A DNA stretch of 64,000 bases from Ridgeia piscesae (taxonomy: Eukaryota > Annelida > Polychaeta > Sabellida > Siboglinidae): the NCBI GenBank assembly GCA_025642075.2, contig JAODUO010000037.1:375001-439000 (forward strand), written 5' to 3'. Of the stretch, positions 48,168 through 59,059 are shown one piece after another. The translations under genes and the position numbers were made by a program. Position 1 is the stretch's first letter, and every line of letters begins with the position of its first letter. The notes below the pieces were generated by a model. That model did not search any database. It saw only the letters and a list, made by a program, of their open reading frames with translations, and was not told where the DNA came from.

Positions 48168-51100
48168 TCTGAGTGTGACACAAGGACAATCTTAAATACA
48201 ACATAATTAGACACACAAACACAATATATGTTTTTGAAGTGTAGTTTGTACACGCAGAAAGACTCATAATGGTATTTAGCACACTGTCAAGTCAAAATAG
48301 CAACATGTTAGGAATACTTATGCATTTATTGTGTTATTATTTTATTTATTGTGTATGGAACCTAGTATTACATTGATATGACATCAGCTTAATTATGTCA
48401 TTGCTTCAAAACAAATGCATCACTAGTTACATCTAACAAAAACCAATATGTTGTACATAACTAATAAAATGGTTTATGTAATATTAATAACAAAGGTAAG
48501 CACCTATATTGTGGGAAGCAGGTTTGACCACTCTCCATGGAACAATGTTTGACAAAAATATGTGCATATCCTATTACGCAGGAAACATAAACAACCATTC
48601 GAGACACCATTCTGTTGAGTATAACCACAACATATCAGCTGATGAAATGAAACAGTGATCATCAATATCTAATAAATCATCTTAAAGTTGCATTCTGAGT
48701 AAAACTACCTCGTCAAACTACATAAATAATAATCACTTATTTCATACTTTGTCGTGCTTGCTACCATGTAATGTGACTTTGATGTGATGTTACTTAATAA
48801 ATAATGATTTCTGCAAAATTATTGAGAGGGAGAGAGATATGGAGGGAGGGGAAAGGGGAGATAGGGAGAGAGGTAAGGGGTGGAGGGAGAGAGGGAATTA
48901 GGGAAAGAGTGAGAGAGGGGAGAGAGGGAGGGGAGGGAGGAGAGAGGGAAGGAAGAGATGGAGGGGGGAGGGAGAAAGAGAGAAGGAGGAAACGAGAGGA
49001 AGGGAGAGAAAGAGGGGAGAGAGGAATGGAAAGAGGGGGAGAGGGAGGGAGATGAAAAGAGAGAGAGAGATAGATGGGACGGGGGAAGAGAAGGGAGAAG
49101 GGAAGAGAGAAGAGGACGTTATTTCAAGATCATTAATCCTGTGCGATACCCATACTCTGCCATACTTCTACACTTGGTCGAATCCAATTTGAATTGTACC
49201 ATGAAAGCCAGCATGTTCATGTTGTTTTAAATTGCTTAATGATAAGCTAAGACATTCTCATTAAGAATTTAAACAAATTAATCAAAGGTACATTGACAAT
49301 ATTAAAATAACCATTATAAATATGGCACAACTGACATCCTTTACCTTATAGCATTATGATTATAGGCTTGTTTCTCTAGTGTGTCATATTGCCACCCAAT
49401 CCAGTTGCATGAACAGTTCAAAATCCTTACATCATAGATATGTCACTACAGCAGTCAAGCAGCAGTGTCACCTGTAGTATGAGAATATTATATGTCATAC
49501 AGCTGTATTTGAAATTCAATTTCCAATAAAATGTAACTGTAATCAGATATTCCAACAGAGTAACTTTGCCCGCCAATTTTATGATGAACAAGTACTGCCA
49601 TCTAGTGAACAACTGTTAAATCTATGTAGAGGGTTAATTAACAATGGCACCTTTATTAATACGCAGAAATGCACTGACTGACATCTGTCATAATTTGAAA
49701 CCTCTGATACCACAATGCACAAATGCATAATTTTCATCCATTCAACTCTACACAAGTCCACACAGAAAACAGTGTGCATAATGCAGCAGATTGCTGTTTC
49801 TATTGGGGACTCTGCAGGCGGATAATGGCAGACGAACACCTCAGTTAATGTGATGTTGAATGATGTTCTGACAATTACCATCTTGAAGGCCATGAGAGGT
49901 TGAGACATGGCTGCTAAAAACAAAAAAATTCTGTTTTGCTATTTACCTAGATCATTAAATGAGTTGGTATGTAAACTTAGTGGAATTTCTGTAGTCACAA
50001 TACGTTGAATTGATCCGCAGCATAACATTTGCTTATAAAAACAACACAATTTATTAAGTTAATGCCCTCAAAAACCCACTCAACTTACCTGCAGTATTGG
50101 CTGAGATACAGCAAAAAAATCCCATTTTCGGTAATGTTGGCACTTTGGAATTCGCATAACATGCATAACACACGTAGTAAATTCAGGAGTGATCTTCTAA
50201 TGATCTTTGGCCCTGAAAACATGGGTCAGTTTACACCTTTTTTATGCAGTTGTGTGCAATATTGGCCAAGATATAGAGATAAAATAGATTTTTCAATAAT
50301 GGCAGCACTAATTTGCATAAAAATGATACATGGGACATTTTACTGACTTGTTAACATAGCAATCCATTTTCTATTTATTTTTTAGATCTAGTGACACTAA
50401 TTAAAAGTATATTTCTAGGGGGTGCATGCCTGCACGATACCCCCTCCATCTGACTAGATTGCATCAATGTCTTAATTGTTATTGAACTATTTCCATGTAC
50501 ATCATAAATTAGAATCATTAAAAAAGAAACATTTCTATCATTTTTATTTGCATTTATTGCAAAATATAATATTGTGCAGTCGTATGGTGGTAACTATGAA
50601 GCAAAATTACCCCCCGGGGTATGTGAAATCCTTTGTGTGCTATCCCTCATTAAACATGTCATGTACATGTAATAACACTGGCAACAAATATTCAATTTTG
50701 GTGGCAGCACAGCAACATTTAAAATTATTTATAGTGTCTGATAGTGATAGTTTTGCTCTGTCAACATTTCAGATTATGTATGTTTCTAGAATTAGACCTT
50801 GCACTACCAGCAAGTGTTGTTTATAAATGGTTTTCTTATCACAACTCGATGTCCACCAATTGCTACGGAAATATCAGAGGGCAAATCGTTTTGTTGTTTT
50901 GATATTAGGTCAAGATGCTTGCTTCTGACTTCCCAGTGTTCAACTTAAGTTGATTCTTTCCATACCAGTCAGTCACCTCCGTCAAACATTGCTCGATCTT
51001 TGTAATTGCTTCTATGATTGGCTGGTTATGTTTCACTGCCATATATATACGTGTGTGTCATCAACATAACAATTCGCTGCTAGTGGTTTACAACCACACA

Positions 51101-53858
51101 TTGCACCCAATATACTTGCCTGTGTACTACAAGGCCCATGCGTAGCCATGTCCGCTCCACTCGCCATCTGTTATGCTTCTCGCATTGCACTTGCAGCTCA
51201 TCGGTATACCACGGTGGTCAACAATGCGACGTAATCCGGTGTTGTACGCTTCGACCATTGTCCCAACAGGTCCGTCAACGAGAAGATCTGACAGATATGC
51301 AATATCTGTCATTAAGTCAGAAACGCTTATCTGTCGCAATCTGCGAAACGTTGTTTTTCGCACCCCAGACGGCTTCCTTGAGTTTACGCCAAAATTTATA
51401 GATGGTCTCCGGACGAGTTGCCATGTGTATCGCATAAACATGGGTCGTATACATTTGGCAGTGCAGGTACTATGCAAGTATTGTCTCTAACAATGACCAC
51501 ATCCAAAATGTGCCCCTTACTGTGGGTCACTTCATTCACGAGTTGTTTCATTCCGCGGTCGCAGAGTGTCTCAGAAAAACATCGCATGTCCAGTTGTGTT
51601 GGAATGTCCAAATGAAAGTTGAAATCACCAGTGATAATGACATAATGCATGTCCAGCATTATATCGTCTAAAAATGCAGGCCACAGACCAGGTCAAAGAA
51701 AATGGTGTTAGAAATACCGTTTTGCTTTAATGGCGGTGGACGATACACAACGTACAGCCTGAATGTGACACTACGTATAGTAACGTAATAATCGGAGCGT
51801 TCAAAATTAGTGTAATTGTCACACATAAATATCGGTTTTACTGCGAGGCTGGACTTGTACAACACTGCGACACCTCATCCACGTGTTCCATGTGGTCGTG
51901 ACATTGAATGGAATTTGTATCCACATATGTGAGCAAGTCGAACGACAGGTCTTTGTACATTCAGCGCGTTTATTGAGTATGTATACAGCTACCAGAGGGC
52001 GGCCCGCTCTGTAATAGATAATTAAATATCGTACAATTCCAAGTACATATATATCAACATATTCATGCATTAACACTTCCTGTGCCTCTTATACACCGTC
52101 TATTCCTGTGTTGCTCTATATATTAATATATATTATATTACTAGACATTATTACACATTTGGTAACCGTATTAATAATATAGAACAACCTAACTTATACA
52201 GGTTATAAAGCACTGGCTAGAAAGTACTGATAACAATAATGGAATACTTGTTGGTTATAATTGACAAGCAATTAACATATACACACCCTATAATTATTCA
52301 ACCATGCACCCCTTGGTGGACTCGACGCCAAATGCAGGCAAACCATTTCTCTGTAATTCAACAACCAATGTTGCAGTCTAGTATTGACGAGTTACATGGT
52401 TGCAGCAATGCACAGTACACAACGTAACATTAGTTACACACACGGTTGTCTTGCGTTACATGAGTGCAGCTTCAGAACTGGACTGCCACGCCCTATAGGC
52501 CACGCCTATCATAGCAACGTATAAAGTATAACAAATACAGCTGAATGATTTAAACATATAATAACATGTAATAGGCTATCATGTGATACCAGAACCTAAT
52601 ACATACATAAAACGAATACATAAATACAGCAAAACAATCTTACCAGGCCACAGGTGATAATGGGTCCCGATTCTAGTGTTGACCGGTCGCTGGCCCAGGG
52701 CAAACTGCGCCTCAGCAGTTGTCCAGCTTGACCAGCTGGGCGTGGCATTATATCTAAGTATCGTATCCACCAGGGTTACACATGGAGCTAATGTACTTAT
52801 CACATGACCGTCTATGGCGCTGCCATGCCACATCTCTGTCAGAGCCAAAATGTTGATGTCCCGCGAAATCACAAGGTCGGAAACTGATATAGCTTTGTTC
52901 TTAACTGAATGAACATTGATGCACATTCAATTTAGCAACAAACAGATGCCCGACTCCAACAGACGATGACAGTTTCACGTGGATAGTGTTACTCTTGTTA
53001 ACACCACATTGGTGGAAAGTGGGTCTAAAGCCGGGCCAACATCCGATCATTGGATGTATTGTTCATTGGCGATTGTAATTACGACCGGCTCTGCATCCTC
53101 ACGTGACCACACAAATTCCATTATCCTTTATTGCGTCGAACAAAGGCTGCAGTAGCTTGCCGCCACTGACAGCAACATTGTTATAGGCGAATAGTCCCTG
53201 TCATGTGTAGGTCACCATAGGAACAGGTATACCTTCAGAATAAAAGTCACAGAAATACACAAATAAAATACCAGTAACACAGCAGAACAAGGTAATGTTA
53301 TCAAAACAATGTTCCAATCTCACCAGTGTAGCAGTCATAGAAATAAGTAAAATCCAATGTTAAGCACAGAGCAAATAAATAGCTGTCACAGTGGCGCTTG
53401 ATCACATGACACCAGGTGTCAAATGCGTTGTATTAGAGCAGTAGTTCTCAATACATCGTGTACATGGATTGGTGTGGTTTCAAAGGAGTCACATATAGGC
53501 TGCATACAGTTTACACAGAGTGAGAACCATTTATGTGAGCCAGGCTGTTAAATTGTCTGATTTAACCATTCACTCAGCTTCTGTGTGTCCATGTCTCCCT
53601 GTCGGCATCAGTGTGGTTTATTTATATGCATGAATGTCTATTTTTCAGGTAACTTGGCATTTAAAAAGTCTGCCACTCAGACTGGAAACTTTGACCATAT
53701 GGTTGCCAACAGATCACTGGATGGATATGTTGATGGGGGAAACACATATTGTTCTCACCCTGACACAGCAAGAGGGACCAGTGCGTGGTGGATGGTAGAC
53801 TTAGGTGACAACTACATCATTAGCAGTGTCACCATTTACAGTGGTGATAAGGCTGATG
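44336..53858 (+). CDS. Gene B: divergent partial paralogue of the FTP-domain receptor phosphatase (3 exons found)
   Basis: Inverted copy of the 5' part of gene A. Exons 44,336-44,426, 47,052-47,207 and 53,649-53,858 have the same sizes (91, 156 and 210 bp), phases and splice sites as gene A exons 1-3, with no stop or frameshift. The predicted product has a signal peptide, the Cys-rich module and the first half of the FTP domain. The second FTP exon and everything after it are absent up to base 64,000; beyond 54,235 the sequence is transposon. Gene B is therefore either a 5' fragment (pseudogene or short secreted product) or continues beyond the window after a very large intron. The intact frame suggests recent or maintained function, but three exons are few to judge. 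Confidence 0.75.
45573..45748. repeat. Purine-rich (GA)n-like tract
   Basis: About 175 bp of A and G with few pyrimidines in gene B intron 1 (agagagaggatgagatgaag and similar). Confidence 0.85.
47052..47207 (+). CDS. Gene B exon 2: Cys-rich (EGF-like) module
   Basis: 156 bp, acceptor GCAG, donor GTGGGT. Encodes [35 protein letters not shown] and GEGCQKG, nearly identical to gene A exon 2. Confidence 0.92.
47690..47840. repeat. Dispersed repeat shared with 26,285-26,420 and 50,290-50,460
   Basis: gcataaaaatgatacgtggg and cattttgctgacttgtgaac (or reverse complements) occur at all three places. The first and second are duplication mates; the third (50.3 kb) is an additional copy in inverted orientation within gene B, diverged more. 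Confidence 0.6.
47861..48104. mobile_element. MITE-like element, duplicate of 26,024-26,258
   Basis: Starts cccagatagcatgc like its mate, but the other terminus is eroded (ggcatggcatgggta instead of gcatgctatctgggt). Same internal aacgtta-rich palindromic words. Confidence 0.65.
48105..48168. repeat. (TA)n microsatellite
   Basis: Counterpart of the longer array at 25,865-25,996; interrupted by CCCATA blocks. Confidence 0.9.
48823..49128. repeat. Polypurine tract (GGGA/GAGA-rich)
   Basis: About 300 bp almost purely A and G on the plus strand. Counterpart of the 145-bp pyrimidine tract at 25,010-25,156, roughly twice as long. Confidence 0.92.
50890..52930 (-). mobile_element. Degenerate CR1/Jockey-like LINE, minus strand
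   Basis: Endonuclease start near 52,926-52,775 (MCINVHSVKNKAISVSDLVI, ILALTEMWHG); endonuclease middle at about 51,960-51,670 (GVAVLYKSSLAVKP, RLYVVYRPP) and 51,659-51,400 (VIITGDFNFHLD); connecting region at 51,400-51,130 (RRLRQISVSDLMTD); and a reverse transcriptase piece with YVDDTHVY near 51,060 and NQLKLNTGKSEA near 50,930. Much of the RT between these is deleted. About 0.8 kb of unrelated DNA (about 51,975-52,770) separates the first two endonuclease pieces. It lies in gene B intron 2 and has no counterpart in gene A. Confidence 0.75.
53649..53858 (+). CDS. Gene B exon 3: first half of the FTP domain
   Basis: 210 bp, acceptor TTTCAG, donor GTAAGT. Encodes [20 protein letters not shown], then [18 protein letters not shown] and [20 protein letters not shown]. 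Ends in phase 1, so it needs a second FTP exon that is not found in the window. Confidence 0.92.
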
Positions 53859-54235
53859 GTAAGTACTACAGCGGGTGATTTATATGTTATATCAACTAAA
53901 ACAAATATAAACTATAAACACATTTATACATATTAACAATGTGGCAAAACAACAGTATCACCCTGAAAAACAAGGTAAGAGTGGTGTGTGTACTTGTTAT
54001 ATCGTAATATGGTGATGCCCAGTGGGCAAAGATATTCAAATATCCAAAATTATTTAAAATATACCGCTCATCAAACCATGGTCACATATCCTCTCAATGG
54101 CATTTTCTTATGTTTGGGCAATGGTTGTTCAAGTGTTTAAGCCCTATGTGTGCATGAATCCAGGACATAATTTCACTCGGAAAAAACACTGAAAAAACCC
54201 ACTAAAAATGAGAATAATAGATAAAACCCCACTAA

Positions 54236-54415
54236 ACCGTATAAACTTGAAGGATATAACAAATGCGTTGTTGAATGTCACGGACATCAACCAGCTAGTT
54301 GGTAACTACAATACCGAACTAAGACAACTGCTGGATGGGCACGCCCCTATGAAATCTAAAACTATTATTGTGAGGCCATTGGTGCCATGGTTTGATGATG
54401 AACTTAAGTCGCATA
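54236..54415 (+). mobile_element. LINE fragment, left part of an element split by the gypsy insertion
   Basis: ITNALLNVTDINQLVGNYNT, LRQLLDGHAPMKSK and VPWFDDELK are the linker between endonuclease and reverse transcriptase in CR1/Jockey-like LINEs. The open frame is interrupted by the gypsy LTR at 54,416. The few bases after the right LTR (63,988-64,000) read RWKA, as expected for the continuation (..ERRWR..). Confidence 0.72.
54411..54415. repeat. Target-site duplication of the gypsy element (left)
   Basis: gcata immediately before the left LTR; gcaga (63,983-63,987) immediately after the right LTR. Four of five bases match, as expected for an aged 5-bp duplication. Confidence 0.6.
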
Positions 54416-54564
54416 TGTTCTTTGTGTGTTCTCGGATAGAAAGCACATGTTTTAATAGGCGTGCACACACTGGGCGGGTTGTACACAAAACACGAAATCG
54501 GCTTTCAGTCCCAGAGTCTCAAAGTAACAACCTGGCATTGGTACACGAAACCCAACGATCAACA
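54416..54564 (-). repeat. Gypsy 3' LTR
   Basis: 149 bp; on the minus strand runs TGTTGATC... to ...GAACA. Immediately preceded (minus strand) by a polypurine tract gagaaaaaagggga at 54,565-54,578. Shares cggatagaaagcacatgttt and ctttcagtcccagagt with the right LTR; some 12 bp shorter. Confidence 0.75.
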
Positions 54565-55683
54565 TCCCCTTTTTTCTCAAGAACTATTGTCCACATCAAA
54601 GGGAATAGTCTTTCTGCCATTTAGGTGGCCTAATCATACGACCACTTCTGGCTGTGACGATCTGTGTAATGTCATCAGTCGACTGCACACTACTGTCGGC
54701 ATTCGTTCCCTGATTGTCGCCTGGAACAGATTGCACTTGATTCAGCGGATCATCCATAGTGATCGGCTTATCTACATCGTCATATATCACTGTGTCTTGT
54801 GTTAGCATGTGTTTACGGTTTCTACGTAACACATGCCCTTTGAAACAACACTGTACGAGCGATCACTTAGTTGTTTCAACACATGCGCATCTTTCCACTT
54901 TTGCTGGTGCGATGTGAAGTCTCTTATGAGTACCGGGAACCTTCTTTTATTGGAGGTAAGTCTCGCGCATGTTTGTTGTAGTGGTACTGTGTCCTTCTGA
55001 GTTTCCTCTCTTTCTCAGTACGGTTTGATTTGTCATCGGTTCGACCGCAGTCCAGCTGCGGTATGATAGACCTCGTGGATCTATGCAGCAGTCTCTGTAT
55101 GGGCGTGTTGTCATACCAGCTGTAATCGTGTTTCTGTATTCTAACAGTGCAAGTTGTGGATCTGCAGCTCGTTTCAAGAGTCTCTTCACCAATTTGACAC
55201 TTGACTCGGCTTTCCCATTCGACTGGGAGTGATACGGCGAGCTGGTTGTGTGCTGGAAATCCCACTCATTGCTGAAGATAGCAAATTCACGTGCAGAAAA
55301 CTGAGGTCCGTTGTCTGAGTGCACAGTTTCAGGTATTCCCAGTCTCGCAAAACATCTCTTGCAGATCTCTATCACTGCCACTGATGACATGTTGCTCAGT
55401 TTCTCAAATTCGAAGTAGTCTGAGAAGTAGTCAACGATTACTAAGTTGTTGATCGAGCTGTGGGTAAATATGTCCATTCCTACTTTCCTCAACGGCTTGT
55501 TTGGTACAACGTGACTAAGTACGGTCTCTTTCTTCTGTTCTGTTGCATCTCTTCTGCATGCTTTACAGTTAGCAATTTATTGCGTTACATCTACTGCCAT
55601 TCCGTGCCAATATATGCTCTGTCTTGCTCGACATAGGGTTGCTTCTAGCCCTTGGGTCGCTAGGTGGCGTAAGGTGGTACATG
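54565..55683 (-). pseudogene. Gypsy integrase (pol 3' part)
   Basis: Zinc-binding region with CRARQSIYWHGM and IANCKACRRDATE near 55,560-55,660, then the core: GMDIFTHSS (first Asp region) near 55,480, HSDNGPQFS (second Asp) near 55,310, and SNGKAESSVK (Glu) near 55,215. The C-terminal tail ends at 54,608 with VTARSGRMIRPP, a typical gypsy end. A stop codon interrupts near 55,577 and a frameshift occurs near 55,200. Confidence 0.82.
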
Positions 55684-56044
55684 TTTCTATTTCACTGCTC
55701 GTTCAAATTATATTTTATAATCTAAATTCTGCATTTTGTGTTTGACATTACTGCAGTTTTAAGACCAACACACTACTTTATTTGGACACGCAGATTTCTT
55801 TTATAAATTACACCAGTTACGCCGCTACGGGGTAATCATTTACAACATAGTGGGCGTTAATACAGGATGATTAAATTTGTTGTGCACAGTACGGTCATAT
55901 ATTATAAATAACATACAAAGACAGGGGTAGCCCTTATAAACTGTTGACTAACAGGCCTTTTCATAACATGTTTCTTTATACCCAGAATCACCCTTGGGGT
56001 GAAGACCTCTATATGTTTCGTTTGTACGGGCACTAAACGTCTTA

Positions 56045-56360
56045 TCCCAGCAAACAATGACCTGTGATTTCACATGTTCTGTAAGTGAATTCACGAGTTC
56101 AACTGGCTCAATTCACGTGTTTCCGTACGTGAATTCACTGGATTCTGTGAACAAATTTGGTGTGTTGATACGTGTTTATGGTGAAATCATTAGTTTTTCA
56201 CATGATGACATGTGCCAGGGAAACTGACTGACCCAGTACAACTCAGAACATGTGTATTCAGGTGAATACACACGAAAACTTATACTGGTGGAGCGGTACC
56301 AATTATGAACCAGTATGACACGTGCCAACTGGTTAAGAAATGCTTTCTTGTTTGCTGGGA
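56045..56360. mobile_element. MITE with TCCCAGCAAACAA terminal inverted repeats
   Basis: 13-bp termini at 56,045-56,057 and 56,348-56,360 are exact reverse complements, flanked by tta on each side (possible 3-bp target duplication). 316 bp, no coding capacity, internal palindromes around gtgaattcac. It sits inside the 5' part of the LINE. Confidence 0.78.
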
Positions 56361-57055
56361 TTACTTTTGCATAGGCTTTGCTGAGCACGAACATTTAAAC
56401 GACGTGTATTTAGCCTTTTAAACCAATTTGTATTTAGCCTTTTCAAAACTCATTCTACATTTAACATTTTACAGACTTATTTAGGATTTTACAAACTCAT
56501 TTAAAGCTACTGATTTATTTTATTAATAATTTTAAATACCACTTGATTATGTCTATATAATATTTATTTTATAAGTATTATTTATTCATTTATTTATTTA
56601 TATTTCTCGCTAGATTTATTAGTCTTACATCTGAGAAGCTATTGCAATTTTAGAATTAGTGTGATCTTATACTCTCATTTATTTATGTGTTATATTATTT
56701 ATTACATTATTTTACTCTCAGTTACTAATTATTTTATGATACATTAATTTTATCACTTGAGCAGATTTTATCAAATGTTACCATTGTTCTCATTGTGTGT
56801 TTTATTTTTATCCTGTTCTGCAGCTTCTAGAAGCCATATGATTTTACATCATGTAACAAATTGGCACAGTGGTCGGATGTAATTTAACACCTTCCAATTC
56901 CATAAGCACAGAAGAATCCTTGACCTATTTACATTGTCTGCCCTGCCATAATCTTTGTTTCAACCAAAAATTACTACCTATACCAGGCCAACTTTTAAAT
57001 TTGCCTTGATCCTACTGCTAGCGGGAGATGTTAGTCTTATCTTGATCATGGACCT

Positions 57056-57940
57056 GTGATCAGGCACAACATTCGCCTGGCCACCACTAACATTCGTTCC
57101 ATTCGTGAAAAAAACACCTCTCTTACTGATCTTATAATTTCCAAAACAATAGACATTCTTGCTGTCACTGAGACCTGGCCCAGACCACATGACACAGCTG
57201 CATGCATTGCCGACATTTCCCCTCCTGGTTATACCTTCCACCATCGACCATGTCCAGTTGGACGAGGAGGTGGTGTTGGCTTCCTTGTTTCAAAACTATT
57301 CAACGTAAACGTGCACACCAGCCCTGACTATACTAGCTTAGAATCTGTATATGTTAACATATCAAACTCGTGCTTCTGTGGGTTTTTCATTTGTATTTAT
57401 CGCCCTCCGGGTCACCCAGCTAACTTCTTTGAAGAATTCCAGGATCTTTTTGAAAATGTTGCAACCATGCAACCAGAATTTTACATTGTTGGCGATTTTA
57501 ATCTTCACCTGGATACACAATCTGCAACAACTACCACGTTTAATGATATCATGGCATCATTTGACACAAAACAACATGTCAATTTCCCAACACACATACA
57601 TGGACATTGGCTCGACATCTTGATAACTCGCTCCTCTTGTAAAAACATTCAGACACCCACAGTTGCAGATGACTTATCAGATCATAACACAGTAATTGCA
57701 GATCTTAAAGTTCCTATAGGCCCAGGCGTGTCCAAACATAACGTGTTCTACAGAGCCATTCACAGTATCAACATTGTATCATTTATGACTGATATAATCA
57801 CGTCCGACCTTGTCACACATCCTAAAGAACATGTATCAGACCTATACAAACAGTACCGTCAAATACCGAAGACATTGCTTGACAAACATGCACCCATTAA
57901 ATCCAAATCTGTGTCACAAAAGCCGCCAGCTCTTGGATGA
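57056..57940 (+). pseudogene. LINE apurinic-type endonuclease domain
   Basis: About 295 codons. Catalytic landmarks: N and E of the first motifs (TTNIRS, TETW), YRPP near residue 120, GDFN near residue 150, and SDHN near residue 220. Ends where a frameshift separates it from the downstream region. The start codon shown is simply the first Met; the true ORF begins upstream across a frameshift. Confidence 0.83.
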
Positions 57941-58651
57941 TACCCCGGAAATAATCCAATCTAAACTGCACCATCGCTATCTGGAACGGGTTTGGCGTAA
58001 ATCTCATTCATCCTTAGACAGGTCACACTACACACGGCAATGTCATCTATGTAACCAACAAATGTCAAAAGCAAAGTCATATTATTACGAAAATATGGTC
58101 TCAAATAACTCTCCTACACCAAAACAGCTATGGAAATGCATAAATCAGATCTTACACAGGCGGCCTGCTCCTTCTCTACCAACCCATGCATCAATCAAGT
58201 CACTGTGTAACTCTTTCTCAAGTCATTTTAAAGACAAAATCAGCCTCATACATTTAGCCTTCACAGATCACACCTCAGACATTGTAAATGCTGACTCCAC
58301 AACTAAATTCTCAACTGGCATCGTTTGAACCAGCCACAACTGCTGAAGTGAGAAAAATAATCATGTTGTCCCTAAGTAAATCCTGTGATCTTGACCCACT
58401 TCTGACCGTACTACTGAAAGCATGCCTGGACGTTTTAATTAAACCAATAACAGACGTAATAAATGCATCACTCTGCTCCGGCTTATTTCCTGAAGATTCT
58501 AAATGTGCCAGTTTCTTAAGAAGACAACTCTGCCAAAAGAAGAACTAAACAGCTATAGGCCTATTTCCAACCTTAGCTTCATTTCAAAAATACTTGAAAA
58601 GGTTGTAACAAATCGTCTAGTTCTCACATCTACATAAATGGTTTAACCAAT

Positions 58652-59059
58652 GTGTCACAGTCTGCGTATAAACAATTTCACTCAATAGAAACTGCACTTT
58701 TAATTTTAAAAGTACACAATGACATAAACCTTAACATTGATAATGGCAAAGTTACTGCACTGACCCTGCTTGACCTATCCGCCGCTTTCGACACCATTGA
58801 CCACGACATTCTCATTACACGCTTATCAACGTGGTACGGGATATCTGGCACAGCCCTGAGCTGGTTTACTTCATACCTTACTGGTAGACGGCAAGCCATT
58901 AAAATAGGTAACTGCTTCTCAGACATGCTGCCCACCTCTTGTGGTGTCCCCCAGGGTTCTGTTTTGGGGCCGTTGCTTTTCACTCTGTATACAACACCAC
59001 TAAGCTCTGTTATCCAGAGTCACAACCTTGGTCATCACCTTTATGCAGATGACACATAA
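58652..59059 (+). pseudogene. LINE reverse transcriptase core
   Basis: 135 codons: SQSAYKQFHSIETALL, LLDLSAAFDTIDHD (motif A), SWFTSYLTGRRQ, CGVPQGSVLGPLLF (motif B), HLYADDT (catalytic YADD, motif C), then a stop. Confidence 0.88.

Larger units (their letters stand above)
44225..54235 (+). repeat. Inverted duplication, copy B (mate: about 22,620-31,570 minus)
   Basis: Landmarks in the same order as gene A read on the minus strand: exon 1; an intron 1 block (44,640-44,745 matching 31,080-31,180); exon 2; cccagatagcatgc MITE; (TA)n; a block at 48,170-48,800 matching about 25,200-25,860; purine tract; exon 3; and a block at 53,930-54,230 matching about 22,620-22,930, including repeated aaaaccccact. 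Copy B has gained a LINE at 50.9-52.9 kb; copy A has gained minisatellite 2. Confidence 0.85.

Noticed and set aside
54208..54624. A single 138-codon gene
   Set aside because: The first part is LINE linker sequence and the second is translation across the gypsy LTR; the continuity of frame is accidental.
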